Part shown: one piece after another, positions 1-7,696 of the stretch
How positions within the stretch are numbered: position 1 is the stretch's first letter
Layout of the letters: every line of letters starts with the position of its first letter
Source of the DNA: a virus
Virus record (IMG/VR): IMGVR_UViG_3300023184_000626
Span: 1-20,180 of that record
Strand: one strand, 5' to 3'
DNA: 20,180 nt
Position numbers and translations under genes: made by a program
The notes under the pieces: generated by a model
What the model saw: only the letters and a program-made list of their open reading frames with translations
What the model was told of the DNA's origin: nothing
The model's database searches: none

Positions 1-45
1 ATAAAAGGAACAAATGAATTAAAAGTTAAAATAACTAAATTATAA
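1..45 (+). CDS. C-terminal end of an upstream gene (partial)
   Basis: Frame 1 is open from the window edge to a TAA at 43-45 and would encode IKGTNELKVKITKL. The other two forward frames are closed by stops within the first 20 bases. The gap to the next start is only 16 bases, matching the tight packing of the following genes, so this is probably the last 14 codons of another structural gene. Too little is present to name a function, and a non-coding leader cannot be excluded. Confidence 0.35.
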   Translation: MKGTNELKVKITKL

Positions 46-61
46 TAATATTTATTATATT

Positions 62-784
62 ATGGGCGCAGCAGCAGGACCAAATTTAAATAGATCAGGA
101 TTAACACTTTGCGCGGATGTATCTAATCCTAAAAGTTATTCAGGCACTGGTACTACTTGGTCTGATTTAGTACAAAATTTGATATTTAATTCTGTAGGTG
201 TAACTCAAACGCCATATACAACACTATCAAATGTAAAATGTTTTGATTTTAATAGTTCTGGTTATTGGGAATGCAGTAGTGGATTTGGCCTAGTAGATTT
301 AGGAGGAGATTGTACAATTTCTATTTGGTTTTATAGTGAATCACCATCTATAAGAAGAACTATTTTTCAAAAAGCAGGAACATCATATCAATCTTATGAA
401 CAAGAAATAGCAGTTACATGGGAACTTGATACTGCTCCTAACTGGAGTTATTATTGTAGACAAAATCCGGCATATGATTATGCAACAGTTGCCGGTGGTA
501 GTCATAATAAATGGAATATGATGACTATAACAATGACCACGGGTAAAACTACAAGTGCAAGAGTAGGTCAATCATATATTAATGGAACTACTCCAACAAC
601 ATCATATTACAATTCACGTAGTAATGTGGCTCTTGTTGCTGCTGGCGCAATACAAATAGGAAGCGGTTATGCAGGAACAGTTGATGTTGGTTATATTAAC
701 AGTATATATTGTTATAATAGAGTATTAACTGCAAGTGAGGTATTACGTAATTATAATGAAACAAAATCAAGATATGGATTATAG
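62..784 (+). CDS. LamG/concanavalin-like adhesin, paralogue 1
   Basis: Predicted phage structural protein of 240 residues with the look of a concanavalin A-like (LamG) jelly-roll lectin fold. The N-terminal signature SGLTLCADVSNPKSYSGTG-TTW-DL (about residues 12-36) and the C-terminal signature LTASEVLRNYNETKSRYGL recur in the next two genes. Between them lie beta-strand-like stretches such as CTISIWFYSESPS, typical of LamG domains in phage adhesins and decoration proteins. No signal peptide or membrane segment is seen. The start follows an A/T-only leader without a Shine-Dalgarno sequence. Position just before the neck genes, where T4 carries wac and gp12, suggests a virion-surface or fibre-associated protein that binds carbohydrate; this is inference. 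The core is the most divergent of the three copies. Confidence 0.72.
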   Translation: MGAAAGPNLNRSGLTLCADVSNPKSYSGTGTTWSDLVQNLIFNSVGVTQTPYTTLSNVKCFDFNSSGYWECSSGFGLVDLGGDCTISIWFYSESPSIRRTIFQKAGTSYQSYEQEIAVTWELDTAPNWSYYCRQNPAYDYATVAGGSHNKWNMMTITMTTGKTTSARVGQSYINGTTPTTSYYNSRSNVALVAAGAIQIGSGYAGTVDVGYINSIYCYNRVLTASEVLRNYNETKSRYGL

Positions 785-793
785 TTATAATGT

Positions 794-1501
794 ATGGCTA
801 CAAGATATTCACCGGCAATTGTTACATCAGGTTTAGTATTAGCTTTAGATGCGGCTAATGTAAAAAGTTATCCTGGATCAGGTACTACTTGGACAGATTT
901 AAGTGGAAATGGCAATGACGTATATGCTTCTACAACAATATCATTGACGCAGTTTGGAGGTGCAATAGCTTTTAATTTGGATGCAGTTGGAAAATATTTT
1001 GGCAGAGGCCCTTATTATGGAAGTTCAAATTTTGTTAATAGTCCTTCAACTGACGCTACATTAGAAGCTTGGATATATCCAGCAGCTGCAGAAGTTAGTG
1101 TTGGTGATCGTGGTACAATTATATTAAATACTGGAACTAATGGACTTTATATGAGTTGGAATAAAAGTACTCAACAATTATCAAATTATTGGTATGGACA
1201 TCCAACAGAAGGATATTGGGAAAATGCATCAGCTTCTAATAGGTCTGTTTGGACACATTGGTGTAGTGTTTGGAATAATGCTGATGGGAAAATATATCAA
1301 TATACAAACGGAGTTAAAGCCTCAACTGATGGAAGCAGCGTAGGAAACGCTAATGCCGGTGTAAATATTAATATAGGAAGAGAATCTGATAGCAGACAAT
1401 TTGCTGGCGGAATTGCTATTATAAGAATGTATAATACACCACTCACATCTACACAAGTGTTACAAAATTATAACGCAACAAAATCTAGATTTGGATTATA
1501 A
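794..1501 (+). CDS. LamG/concanavalin-like adhesin, paralogue 2
   Basis: Second tandem member, 235 residues, starting 9 bases after the stop of paralogue 1. The N-terminus SPAIVTSGLVLALDAANVKSY and the end LQNYNATKSRFGL match its neighbours. The core differs but keeps the LamG pattern, with TDATLEAWIYP (about residues 90-100) resembling the usual strand that packs the jelly roll. An ATG at 790 lies in another frame and gives no family match, so 794 is the start. Likely exported only as part of the virion, since no signal peptide is present. The ligand is unknown; a surface glycan is plausible from the fold. Confidence 0.75.
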   Translation: MATRYSPAIVTSGLVLALDAANVKSYPGSGTTWTDLSGNGNDVYASTTISLTQFGGAIAFNLDAVGKYFGRGPYYGSSNFVNSPSTDATLEAWIYPAAAEVSVGDRGTIILNTGTNGLYMSWNKSTQQLSNYWYGHPTEGYWENASASNRSVWTHWCSVWNNADGKIYQYTNGVKASTDGSSVGNANAGVNINIGRESDSRQFAGGIAIIRMYNTPLTSTQVLQNYNATKSRFGL

Positions 1502-1506
1502 AATAT

Positions 1507-2142
1507 ATGGGATTAACACATTCACCAAAAATAGTTACATCAGGGTTAGTTTTATGTTTGGATGCGGCTAATCCAAGAAGTTATTCAGGAACAGGTACTA
1601 CGTGGGTAGATTTAACAGGTAATGGAAACAATGGCACATTGGTAAATAGTCCAACATTTAGTCAAGGAACATTTACATTTGATGGATCAACAAATTATAT
1701 AAATGTATCTGGCGTAAATTTTGCAACTGGAACTTCTACTATAATGGGCGCTGCACGTTATAACGGAGCAACAAGAGGCAGAATTATTAATGGATTGAAC
1801 AATAATTGGTTGATGGGTCATTGGTCAAGTACAACTCAAAATTATTATGCAGAAGGATGGGTTTCTGCTGTTAGTTCTGGTGCAAGTGATACTAACTGGA
1901 GAATACTGACATCAACATCTAATACTACATCCCCGTCTTATTCTTTATATGTTAATGGTAGTCTTTCTGTAAGCAATACAAATGGTACTGCGGGGCCAAA
2001 TGGTCTACGTATAGGTGCATATGGAGGCGGCGGTGAATATTCAACAGGTCAGTGTGGATTTGTTTTAGCATATAACAGAATATTAAGCGCATCAGAAATA
2101 TTACAAAACTATAATGCTTTAAAATCAAGATTTGGATTATAA
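1507..2142 (+). CDS. LamG/concanavalin-like adhesin, paralogue 3
   Basis: Third tandem member, 211 residues, starting 5 bases after the previous stop. It has the most canonical form of the family signature: SGLVLCLDAANPRSYSGTG, TTWVDLTGNGNNGTLVNSP (about residues 12-50), then FDGSTNYINV, and ends LSASEILQNYNALKSRFGL. The shorter core lacks insertions seen in paralogues 1 and 2. Conserved ends around variable cores in three adjacent genes point to duplication followed by diversification, as expected of receptor-binding or decoration proteins under selection. It is followed by a 37-base gap with a promoter-like element before the endonuclease gene. Confidence 0.77.
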   Translation: MGLTHSPKIVTSGLVLCLDAANPRSYSGTGTTWVDLTGNGNNGTLVNSPTFSQGTFTFDGSTNYINVSGVNFATGTSTIMGAARYNGATRGRIINGLNNNWLMGHWSSTTQNYYAEGWVSAVSSGASDTNWRILTSTSNTTSPSYSLYVNGSLSVSNTNGTAGPNGLRIGAYGGGGEYSTGQCGFVLAYNRILSASEILQNYNALKSRFGL

Positions 2143-2164
2143 AACGTAATAAACTTAATTGATT

Positions 2165-2175
2165 TTATATTTATA
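2165..2175 (+). promoter_or_regulatory. TTATATTTATA element before endonuclease/gp13
   Basis: The 11-base sequence TTATATTTATA sits in the short gap after the third LamG gene and ends 4 bases before the endonuclease ATG. The same 11-mer stands before each of the three large fibre genes. It is probably a phage promoter or leader element. The T4 late box TATAAATA would be its reverse complement, so it is not that box in the expected orientation. Before the endonuclease arrived it would have served gp13. Confidence 0.5.
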
Positions 2176-2179
2176 ATCA

Positions 2180-2191
2180 ATGAGTGCTAAT
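2180..2191 (+). repeat. 12-base direct repeat, left copy (matches 2938-2949)
   Basis: ATGAGTGCTAAT at the start of the endonuclease is identical to the first 12 bases of gp13 at 2938-2949. The two copies bracket the endonuclease exactly, like a target-site duplication or a recombination scar. Confidence 0.85.
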
Positions 2192-2941
2192 AAATATCTT
2201 TATTTAATGATAAAGACACATATGATCACTGGATTAAAGTATCTTTGCAAAAAAGTTACTACCAGTGATTCTAAAGCTATTTCATACTTGGGATCTGGAA
2301 CAAGATGGAATAATCATTTAAAAGTCCACGGTAAACACATAAATACAGAAATACTTGCTAAATATAATCTAGATAAAATTGAAGAATTTAGTAAATTGTG
2401 TATAGAATATAGTAATAAATTTGATGTAGTTAAAAGTAATGATTGGGCAAATTTAATCATTGAAACAGGCAAACCAGGAACTAAAATAGATATTTATTGC
2501 GGTGATAAAGGAACTTTTTTTGGAAAGAAACACACTGAAGAAACAAAAGAAAAAATAAGTATTGCAAATCGTGGAGATAACAACGCAATGAGAAGAAATA
2601 AAATTGCGTTGGAAAAGATGATTTGTACAAAAAATAAACCAGAAAATAAAGAAAAACAAAGATTAATTGCAATTGAGGTTAATAATAGACCAGAAGTAAA
2701 AGAAAAGATCAGACAATCAAAATTAGGATTAAACAATCCTGCCGCAGATAAAAATATCTATACCCTCAAAAATAAATTTACCGGAGATACTATCAATGGA
2801 ACAAGATTTGATTTAATTGAACAAATGAAAAAATTAAATAGTAACAATCCATCTATTAATATATTAACAAATGGAGATATTGGTTATTTTTTAAAAAAAG
2901 ACAGAGTTGTAAAAAACGTGAAAGGATGGACTAAAATATGA
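2180..2941 (+). CDS. GIY-YIG-type homing endonuclease with NUMOD3 motifs
   Basis: Free-standing homing endonuclease, 253 residues. The N-terminal part has a GIY-YIG-like layout: KYLYLMIKTHMITGLKYL (residues 5-22) followed by the YLGSGTRWNNHLKVHG region (36-51), as in the phage family that reads YLY-K-TGLKYLGKT-KGSG-YWK-H. Two NUMOD3-like DNA-binding motifs follow, FFGKKHTEETKEKIS (113-127) and RPEVKEKIRQSKLG (170-183), then a basic C-terminal region resembling other nuclease-associated modules (NIYTLKNKFTGDTINGT). Such enzymes nick or cut an endonuclease-free allele and spread by repair. Its stop overlaps the gp13 start (ATGA), and its first four codons (MSAN) equal those of gp13. The position where the second motif would have YLG reads YLC, so activity is uncertain. 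Confidence 0.82.
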   Translation: MSANKYLYLMIKTHMITGLKYLCKKVTTSDSKAISYLGSGTRWNNHLKVHGKHINTEILAKYNLDKIEEFSKLCIEYSNKFDVVKSNDWANLIIETGKPGTKIDIYCGDKGTFFGKKHTEETKEKISIANRGDNNAMRRNKIALEKMICTKNKPENKEKQRLIAIEVNNRPEVKEKIRQSKLGLNNPAADKNIYTLKNKFTGDTINGTRFDLIEQMKKLNSNNPSINILTNGDIGYFLKKDRVVKNVKGWTKI

Positions 2942-2949
2942 GTGCTAAT
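2938..2949 (+). repeat. 12-base direct repeat, right copy (matches 2180-2191)
   Basis: ATGAGTGCTAAT forms the first four codons (MSAN) of gp13 and also contains the endonuclease stop TGA at 2939-2941. It equals the first 12 bases of the endonuclease gene. Recombination between the copies would remove the endonuclease and restore an intact gp13 behind its promoter. Confidence 0.85.
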
Positions 2950-4152
2950 CTCGACGCTGACAGAGTAAGATGGCCAGGAAGTGGTAGTGCTGTTACTTCT
3001 AGTAACATACCATTTGGCTTTTATTTGGATGAACCAACTCCTTCTACATTAACTGCAAGCATAGGTTATTTTGAATATGACTGTGAAAAAAGTGCGGAAT
3101 GGGCTGCAAAGAGATTAGGATATCCAATCATTGATATTGAAATGATTGACGTTAATTTTTATGCATGTTTTGAAGAAGCTGTAAATGAATATGGCGCTCA
3201 AGTAAATCAATTTAATATCAGAAATAATCTATTAAATTTACAAGGATTAAGTACCGCAGATAATCCTAATATCACTGGTAAAAACGTTACTGGCACAGGA
3301 TTACCTTATATAATTCAATTATCAAAAGGATATGGCAGTGAAGTTGGTGTAGGTGGATATGTTGAAATCAAAAAAGCACCAGTTGAATTGAGTTCAAGTC
3401 AACAAACATATGATTTACAAACAATAATTGGAGCTGATATTGAAAGTGGAAGTAGAGTTGAAATTAGAAGAGTGTTTCATTATCCTCCTCCAGCATTTGC
3501 ACGTATTTATGATCCATTTAGTATGACTGGTATGAGTTATAGTAACGTACTAAATGAAATGGGATTTGCTGGATATAGTCCTGCTACACAATTCTTGATG
3601 ACTCCAATCTTTGAAGATTTATTGAGAGGTCAAGCAATTGAATTTAATGACATGGTACGTAAAAGTGCTTATAGTTTTGAAGTTGTAAATAACAAATTAA
3701 AGATATTTCCAATTCCAACTTATAATCATAAAATTTATGTAGAATATGTTGTTGAAAAAGACAAGTTAAATAATGCATCCACATTTAGTAGTGGAAGTAA
3801 TTATGATGTAGTTAGTGATTATAGTAATGTTCCTTATCAAAACGTAACTTACTATAAATTGAATGCGGTTGGTAAACAATGGGTCAAGAAATATTTCTTG
3901 GCATTGTGTAAAGAATTATTGGGTGCAATTAGACAAAAATATAGCACAGTTCCTATTCCTGGCGGTGAAGTTACATTAGACGGTGCAGAATTAAGAAGTG
4001 AAGCGTCTACTGAAAAAGAAGCACTAATAACACAATTAAGAGAAAATCTTGAAGCAACCAGTCGTAAATCTCAGATGGAAGCTAAAGCAGATGAAACTGA
4101 AAAAATGACATCAATCATGAAGACTGTTCCACTCCTGATTTATATCGGATAA
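2938..4152 (+). CDS. 13: T4 gp13-like neck (head completion) protein
   Basis: Neck protein of contractile-tailed phages; in T4, gp13 and gp14 form the collar that seals the filled head and docks the tail. Recognition rests on AAKRLGYPIIDIEMIDVNFY (residues 56-75) followed by the CFEEAVNEYG helix (77-86), which matches the T4 gp13 pattern of RRLGAPIINVEL followed by YDCIQRALELYGEYH. Gene order with gp14 and gp15 supports it. At 404 residues it is about 95 longer than T4 gp13 as I recall it. The extra length includes an N-terminal leader of about 45 residues and a Lys/Glu-rich, probably helical C-terminus (about 345-395). The start is fixed by the overlap with the endonuclease stop and by the repeated MSAN codons. 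An AGGA at 2923-2926 lies too far upstream (11 bases) to be a convincing ribosome site. Confidence 0.8.
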   Translation: MSANLDADRVRWPGSGSAVTSSNIPFGFYLDEPTPSTLTASIGYFEYDCEKSAEWAAKRLGYPIIDIEMIDVNFYACFEEAVNEYGAQVNQFNIRNNLLNLQGLSTADNPNITGKNVTGTGLPYIIQLSKGYGSEVGVGGYVEIKKAPVELSSSQQTYDLQTIIGADIESGSRVEIRRVFHYPPPAFARIYDPFSMTGMSYSNVLNEMGFAGYSPATQFLMTPIFEDLLRGQAIEFNDMVRKSAYSFEVVNNKLKIFPIPTYNHKIYVEYVVEKDKLNNASTFSSGSNYDVVSDYSNVPYQNVTYYKLNAVGKQWVKKYFLALCKELLGAIRQKYSTVPIPGGEVTLDGAELRSEASTEKEALITQLRENLEATSRKSQMEAKADETEKMTSIMKTVPLLIYIG

Positions 4153-4158
4153 AAAAAT

Positions 4159-4632
4159 ATGCCATTATTTGGAAGATATTTTAGTCAAAGAGACATTAAT
4201 TTTGTTAATCAAATTAATGCTGAATTATTGCGTGATATCATTGAAACATATGTTGTTTGTTTCAAGATTTGTGCTGCTGAAACCAGAGTAAATATGTATG
4301 GTGAAGCTGCACCAACTGAAGGCAAATCATTTTTTCCTGGTGTTGAATTGACTGCTCTTATTGATAGAGGAGATATTACAACAAATGATGAAGGATTTGG
4401 TCCTGATAGAGATCAAAGTGTTGTATTTAAGTTTAGAGAATTGGCATTGAAAGATGCAAATTTCTATCCAGAAGTTGGTGATTTTATCTTATTTAATGAC
4501 CGTTATCATGAAGTTGATAACGTGGTACAAGAACAATTCTTGGGTGGTCAAGCAAATAAATCTCACAGTATAATTTGCAATACTCACTATAGCAGACTCA
4601 GCCAAATCAACTTGGTTGATAGACAATTTTAA
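4159..4632 (+). CDS. 14: T4 gp14-like neck protein
   Basis: Small neck protein of 157 residues, beginning 6 bases after gp13. The pattern LLRDIIETYVVCFKICAAET (23-42), then the segment around FFPGVELTALIDRGD (58-72), then VVFKFRELALKD and GDFILFNDRYHEVDNV (107-122) follows the layout of T4 gp14, where an ILADVLVAESIQMRG helix is followed by GDLIYFPMDNSLFEINWV. It lacks the roughly 100-residue C-terminal extension of T4 gp14 (256 residues), so it is a minimal form. Its partner in the collar would be gp13. It ends RQF-stop, and the last codons belong to a 16-base sequence repeated before the gene at 5687. Confidence 0.68.
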   Translation: MPLFGRYFSQRDINFVNQINAELLRDIIETYVVCFKICAAETRVNMYGEAAPTEGKSFFPGVELTALIDRGDITTNDEGFGPDRDQSVVFKFRELALKDANFYPEVGDFILFNDRYHEVDNVVQEQFLGGQANKSHSIICNTHYSRLSQINLVDRQF

Positions 4633-4638
4633 TTTATG
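4623..4638 (+). repeat. 16-base repeat at gp15 start, copy 1 (matches 5674-5689)
   Basis: ACAATTTTAATTTATG, ending in the gp15 start codon, is identical to 5674-5689, which ends in the start codon of the next gene. Here it also encodes the last residues and stop of gp14. It may be a shared translation leader or a scar of a duplication. Confidence 0.7.
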
Positions 4639-5616
4639 TGGACAGGAAATAAAAACAATCCAGTACCTAATTACACGGATAAAACACAGATTAATCCCGT
4701 ATCTGCTAATGTTGTAAATCCTGCATTAGATACTAGAAGAGATCAAGATCCGAGAAAAAATAAAACAATTACATTATTGGATATTGATACATCTGTATTG
4801 GAATATCTACAAAATGTAATCAATCCAACTGTTGTAGACGCTGGTCAAAATGTTAAAGTACCAATTTTATATGGTAATCCTGAAAGATGGAAAGCTGGAA
4901 AGGTTGATGGATTTTTAAGAGATTATCAAGGTAAAATTCAAATACCAGCAATAATGTTCAAAAGAAATACATTTGGTAAAAATGAAAGTTTAACCACTTT
5001 AAATAGGTATTTAACTTATCCAGTCATCACAAAATTCAGTGAAAAGAACAAGTATGATAAATTTAGTGTGTTAAATAATAAAAGCGCACCTACCAATCAA
5101 ATATTTGCAGTAACATTGCCTGATCACGTTAAAGTTGAATATGAATTCATGGTGTGGACTGAATATGTTGAACAAATGAATTATGTTTTGGAAAAAATTA
5201 ACTTTGCATCAGAGGATTATTGGGGTGATCCACAAAGATTCAAGTTTAGAGTAAGTGTAGGAAGTTACACCAACAACATTGAAGTGTCAAGTGATAAAGA
5301 CAGAATGGTAAGAACTACATTTCCAATGACAGTATATGCATATTTGTTGGCTGATAGTTTTGAAGATAGAAAATCAACCGTTCAAAGACTTTTAACACCA
5401 AGAAAAGTAAATATTGTAGCAGAAACTGTCACCAGTGCGCAAATGGATGCAATAAACAAAGAAGTTAAAAACAAGAGTTATAACAATCCATCTGAACCTT
5501 ATTATAATACTGGCGTGGGTATGTCTTCTAATGATGATAGTTATAGAATTCCTGTCCCAGAAATTATTGATAATATAGAAAAATCAACTGAAGTACAAGG
5601 TTATACAAAATCATGA
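4636..5616 (+). CDS. 15: T4 gp15-like tail sheath terminator (tail completion) protein
   Basis: Tail-terminator protein, 326 residues, expected to form the ring at the head-proximal end of the tail tube and sheath that binds the neck. Evidence: QNVKVPILYGNPERWKAGK (71-89) resembles the KFIRVPITYASKEHF region of T4 gp15. It is followed by QIPAIMFKRN and LTYPVI (102-131), then HVKVEYEFMVWTEYVEQMNY (164-183), matching the T4 IKMIYELSIFTRYEDDM segment, and a strand RTTFPMTVYAYLL (226-238) near the end of the core. It is longer than T4 gp15 (about 272) because of a polar N-terminal extension of about 65 residues. Gene order after gp13 and gp14 is as in T4. The leader has no Shine-Dalgarno sequence. 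Confidence 0.78.
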   Translation: MWTGNKNNPVPNYTDKTQINPVSANVVNPALDTRRDQDPRKNKTITLLDIDTSVLEYLQNVINPTVVDAGQNVKVPILYGNPERWKAGKVDGFLRDYQGKIQIPAIMFKRNTFGKNESLTTLNRYLTYPVITKFSEKNKYDKFSVLNNKSAPTNQIFAVTLPDHVKVEYEFMVWTEYVEQMNYVLEKINFASEDYWGDPQRFKFRVSVGSYTNNIEVSSDKDRMVRTTFPMTVYAYLLADSFEDRKSTVQRLLTPRKVNIVAETVTSAQMDAINKEVKNKSYNNPSEPYYNTGVGMSSNDDSYRIPVPEIIDNIEKSTEVQGYTKS

Positions 5617-5634
5617 TCTTTTTATTAATTACTT

Positions 5635-5645
5635 TTATATTTATA
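5635..5645 (+). promoter_or_regulatory. TTATATTTATA element before first fibre gene
   Basis: Exact copy of the TTATATTTATA element, in the 70-base gap between gp15 and the gene at 5687, 41 bases before that ATG. This is the one instance with room for a normal transcribed leader. No hairpin terminator is visible after gp15, so the fibre gene may be read both from this site and by readthrough. Confidence 0.5.
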
Positions 5646-5673
5646 GCCAACCATTATAACGTAAACTAATTCA

Positions 5674-5689
5674 ACAATTTTAATTTATG
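5674..5689 (+). repeat. 16-base repeat at fibre-gene start, copy 2 (matches 4623-4638)
   Basis: ACAATTTTAATTTATG ends in the ATG of the fibre gene and is identical to the sequence ending in the gp15 ATG. Here it is wholly non-coding, whereas copy 1 overlaps the end of gp14. Confidence 0.7.
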
Positions 5690-7627
5690 CCATATCCGAA
5701 TGACAACAAACTAAACATAGTAATATCCCAAACAAGCGGAAGCGCAGATAATACTGGGAAATTTCCATTTACAGAAAGAATAATTAGCGGTAGTAATCTT
5801 TTTATACTTACTGATGCAAATGGTAACTTGACAGGAAGCACAAGTATTCCTGGCGGAAGTTTTACAAATTTGACAGTAACCTCTTTGACTGCAAGTTTTA
5901 TTAGTTCAAGTGGTGGAATCACAAGTTCAGCTGAATATATTACTGGACCATTAACTGTTCTAGGTACTTCTACATTATCAACATTAAATGCAACAAATAT
6001 CACCGCAAGTACCGGATTAAGTGCAAGTAATATTTGGTTTAGTAATAGTATGAACTATTCAGAAACCATGGCAACTGGTTCACTTACTGCACCTGATCTT
6101 AATTTTATTAGCACTGCTACTACAGGCTCTGATGTTATGTTTAATATCAGTGCAACCGCATTAACTGGTAGTGCAGTTGCAGTATTAATCAATGCTGTAG
6201 GATCTCAAACATCATATGCAATTAGTGCAAGTAATGGTATAATTGCTGGTACAGATTTTATTGCTAGAAATATCACATCAAGCAATTTGACTGTTACTGA
6301 TAACGTTACTTTTGGTACCGCAACATCAGATGTTATTCAAATTACTGGTTCAACTAGTATAAGTGGTAGTTTAACTATCACAGGAAACATTGCTGGTACA
6401 ATTGATAGTGCAAGTGCAGTATTGATTACTGATACTCCAACTACTGCAGGAACATATTATGTGACTTTTGTGGACGGAACTACTGGTGTAAGAGCTTTAA
6501 GAACTGATAGCTCTACACTAACATGGAATCCATCAACAAATACATTATCTAGCAGCGGAAATTTATATGTAGGTGGTGGAACAATTGATGGACCAAATGG
6601 TACAGTAAATTTATTTGCATCTGCAACAGGAATAAATGTTGGTAATTCTCTTAATACTCCTTTAACTACATTTTTTGGTGATGTAAAATTAGCCACCGGA
6701 TTAATTAAAGGAAGTGATGGTTCTTCAGGATTACAAGTTCAAAGTTATGGTATTCAAGTTTATGGAAATTCAATTAGTTCTTCTGCTGGCACTACTAACA
6801 TCATCCTAAGTACAAATCAAGATATAACTTCTAGTCGTAATTTGAGTGTTGCTGGTACAACTCAAGCAACTGCATGGAATAATGGTGCTTTGACTGTTGC
6901 TGGTGGTGTTGGAATTGGTAAGAATTTGTATGTAAGTGGATCAACATTCTTATATGGTGATTTAACAATTTACGGTACTGGTTCAGTAGTTAATATCAGC
7001 TCAAGTACAATAATAATTGGTGATAACAGAGTTGTATTAAATGCAGCTACTCCAATTCAACGTTATGCTGGCATAGACGTATTTGACAGTGGTAGTGGTA
7101 CATATACAAACAGCGTAACCAGTTCTCTACTATGGGACGGATTAAATGATAATTGGCTGTTAGTAAGCAACAATCAATTGACTGGAAATCCATTAACACA
7201 ATCCAGTGCAATAATGATTGGTGGACCAAGTGGAAGTTTTGGAAATGAACAATTGTTAACTACAAATTATATTCCAAAAGCACAATCCACAGGTAAAAAT
7301 TTACAAAACAGTTCATTGATTGATGATGGTATTACACTATCTTATGCTGGTACTGGTATATCTTCTTCACAAGTTACTTCATCACAACTAACTGTAGCTT
7401 ATACAGGCAGCATTACTTATGCTACTGGTGTGTATATTACATATTCAACTGGTTCATTTACAACAATTACTATTACCACTGGAAGTAGTCCTGGTGTAGG
7501 TGCTCAAGTTCCTTCAAGTCCAACTGCAACTGGATTAGCTGGTCAAATAAATGTGGATAATAACTTTATTTATGTTTATACAAATCAAGTTTGGAAGAGA
7601 GTTCCACTATCAACTTGGTTAGCGTAA
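5687..7627 (+). CDS. Beta-rich tail-fibre/virion structural protein
   Basis: Predicted fibre-type structural protein, 646 residues, very rich in Ser, Thr, Gly and Asn and almost free of Cys. The N-terminal part (about 1-60, VISQTSGSADNTGKFPFTE then IISGSNLFILTDANGNLTGS) resembles the corresponding part of the next gene. It is followed by short beta repeats of the type NLTVTSLTAS and TLNATNITAS. Residues about 106-184 form a module shared with the next gene. Further on come ALTVAGGVGIGKNLYVSGST (about 400-420), a VVNISSSTIIIGDNRVVLNA stretch, and a C-terminus reading QINVDNNFIYVYTNQVWKRVP. Such proteins form trimeric beta-helical shafts or baseplate and fibre attachments in T4-like phages; the exact place in the virion is unknown. 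It lacks an S74 domain. A hairpin follows the gene. Confidence 0.7.
   Translation: MPYPNDNKLNIVISQTSGSADNTGKFPFTERIISGSNLFILTDANGNLTGSTSIPGGSFTNLTVTSLTASFISSSGGITSSAEYITGPLTVLGTSTLSTLNATNITASTGLSASNIWFSNSMNYSETMATGSLTAPDLNFISTATTGSDVMFNISATALTGSAVAVLINAVGSQTSYAISASNGIIAGTDFIARNITSSNLTVTDNVTFGTATSDVIQITGSTSISGSLTITGNIAGTIDSASAVLITDTPTTAGTYYVTFVDGTTGVRALRTDSSTLTWNPSTNTLSSSGNLYVGGGTIDGPNGTVNLFASATGINVGNSLNTPLTTFFGDVKLATGLIKGSDGSSGLQVQSYGIQVYGNSISSSAGTTNIILSTNQDITSSRNLSVAGTTQATAWNNGALTVAGGVGIGKNLYVSGSTFLYGDLTIYGTGSVVNISSSTIIIGDNRVVLNAATPIQRYAGIDVFDSGSGTYTNSVTSSLLWDGLNDNWLLVSNNQLTGNPLTQSSAIMIGGPSGSFGNEQLLTTNYIPKAQSTGKNLQNSSLIDDGITLSYAGTGISSSQVTSSQLTVAYTGSITYATGVYITYSTGSFTTITITTGSSPGVGAQVPSSPTATGLAGQINVDNNFIYVYTNQVWKRVPLSTWLA
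6003..6239 (+). repeat. Module shared between the two fibre genes, copy 1
   Basis: This stretch aligns without any gap to 9621-9857 (constant offset of 3618 bases) and is in the same reading frame. Shared landmarks include the Trp-containing SNIWFSNSM / SNVWFGNSM, TGSLTAPD, ATALTGSAVA and GSQTSYAISASNG. Flanking sequence diverges quickly. Confidence 0.85.
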
Positions 7628-7654
7628 AATAACTTGAAAATGTTTAAGTAATTG

Positions 7655-7686
7655 ATAACCCAAGATAATAATAAGTCTTGGGTTAT
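7655..7686 (+). terminator. Perfect 11-bp hairpin between fibre genes
   Basis: ATAACCCAAGA (7655-7665) is perfectly complementary to TCTTGGGTTAT (7676-7686) around a 10-base loop, 28 bases after the fibre-gene stop. The stem is stable for this AT-rich DNA (GC core CCC/GGG). The following bases ATATTTATA are AT-rich but not a clean T-run, so it is probably a terminator or RNA-processing/stability hairpin. The right arm runs directly into a TTATATTTATA element. Confidence 0.65.
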
Positions 7687-7696
7687 TATATTTATA
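7686..7696 (+). promoter_or_regulatory. TTATATTTATA element, first of a pair
   Basis: Exact TTATATTTATA, beginning at the last base of the hairpin arm and followed by CAAA. A second copy lies 26 bases further on, so the gap before the 1568-residue fibre gene has the element twice. Confidence 0.42.

Noticed and set aside
2453-2736. Phe-rich minus-strand frames resembling membrane proteins
   Set aside because: They mirror the Lys/Glu-rich (A-rich) endonuclease gene; the apparent hydrophobicity comes from AAA/GAA codons read as TTT/TTC.
5680-6003. 107-residue minus-strand open frame and other antisense frames over fibre genes
   Set aside because: They are opposite strongly supported fibre genes, have low-complexity composition and no recognisable domain or leader.
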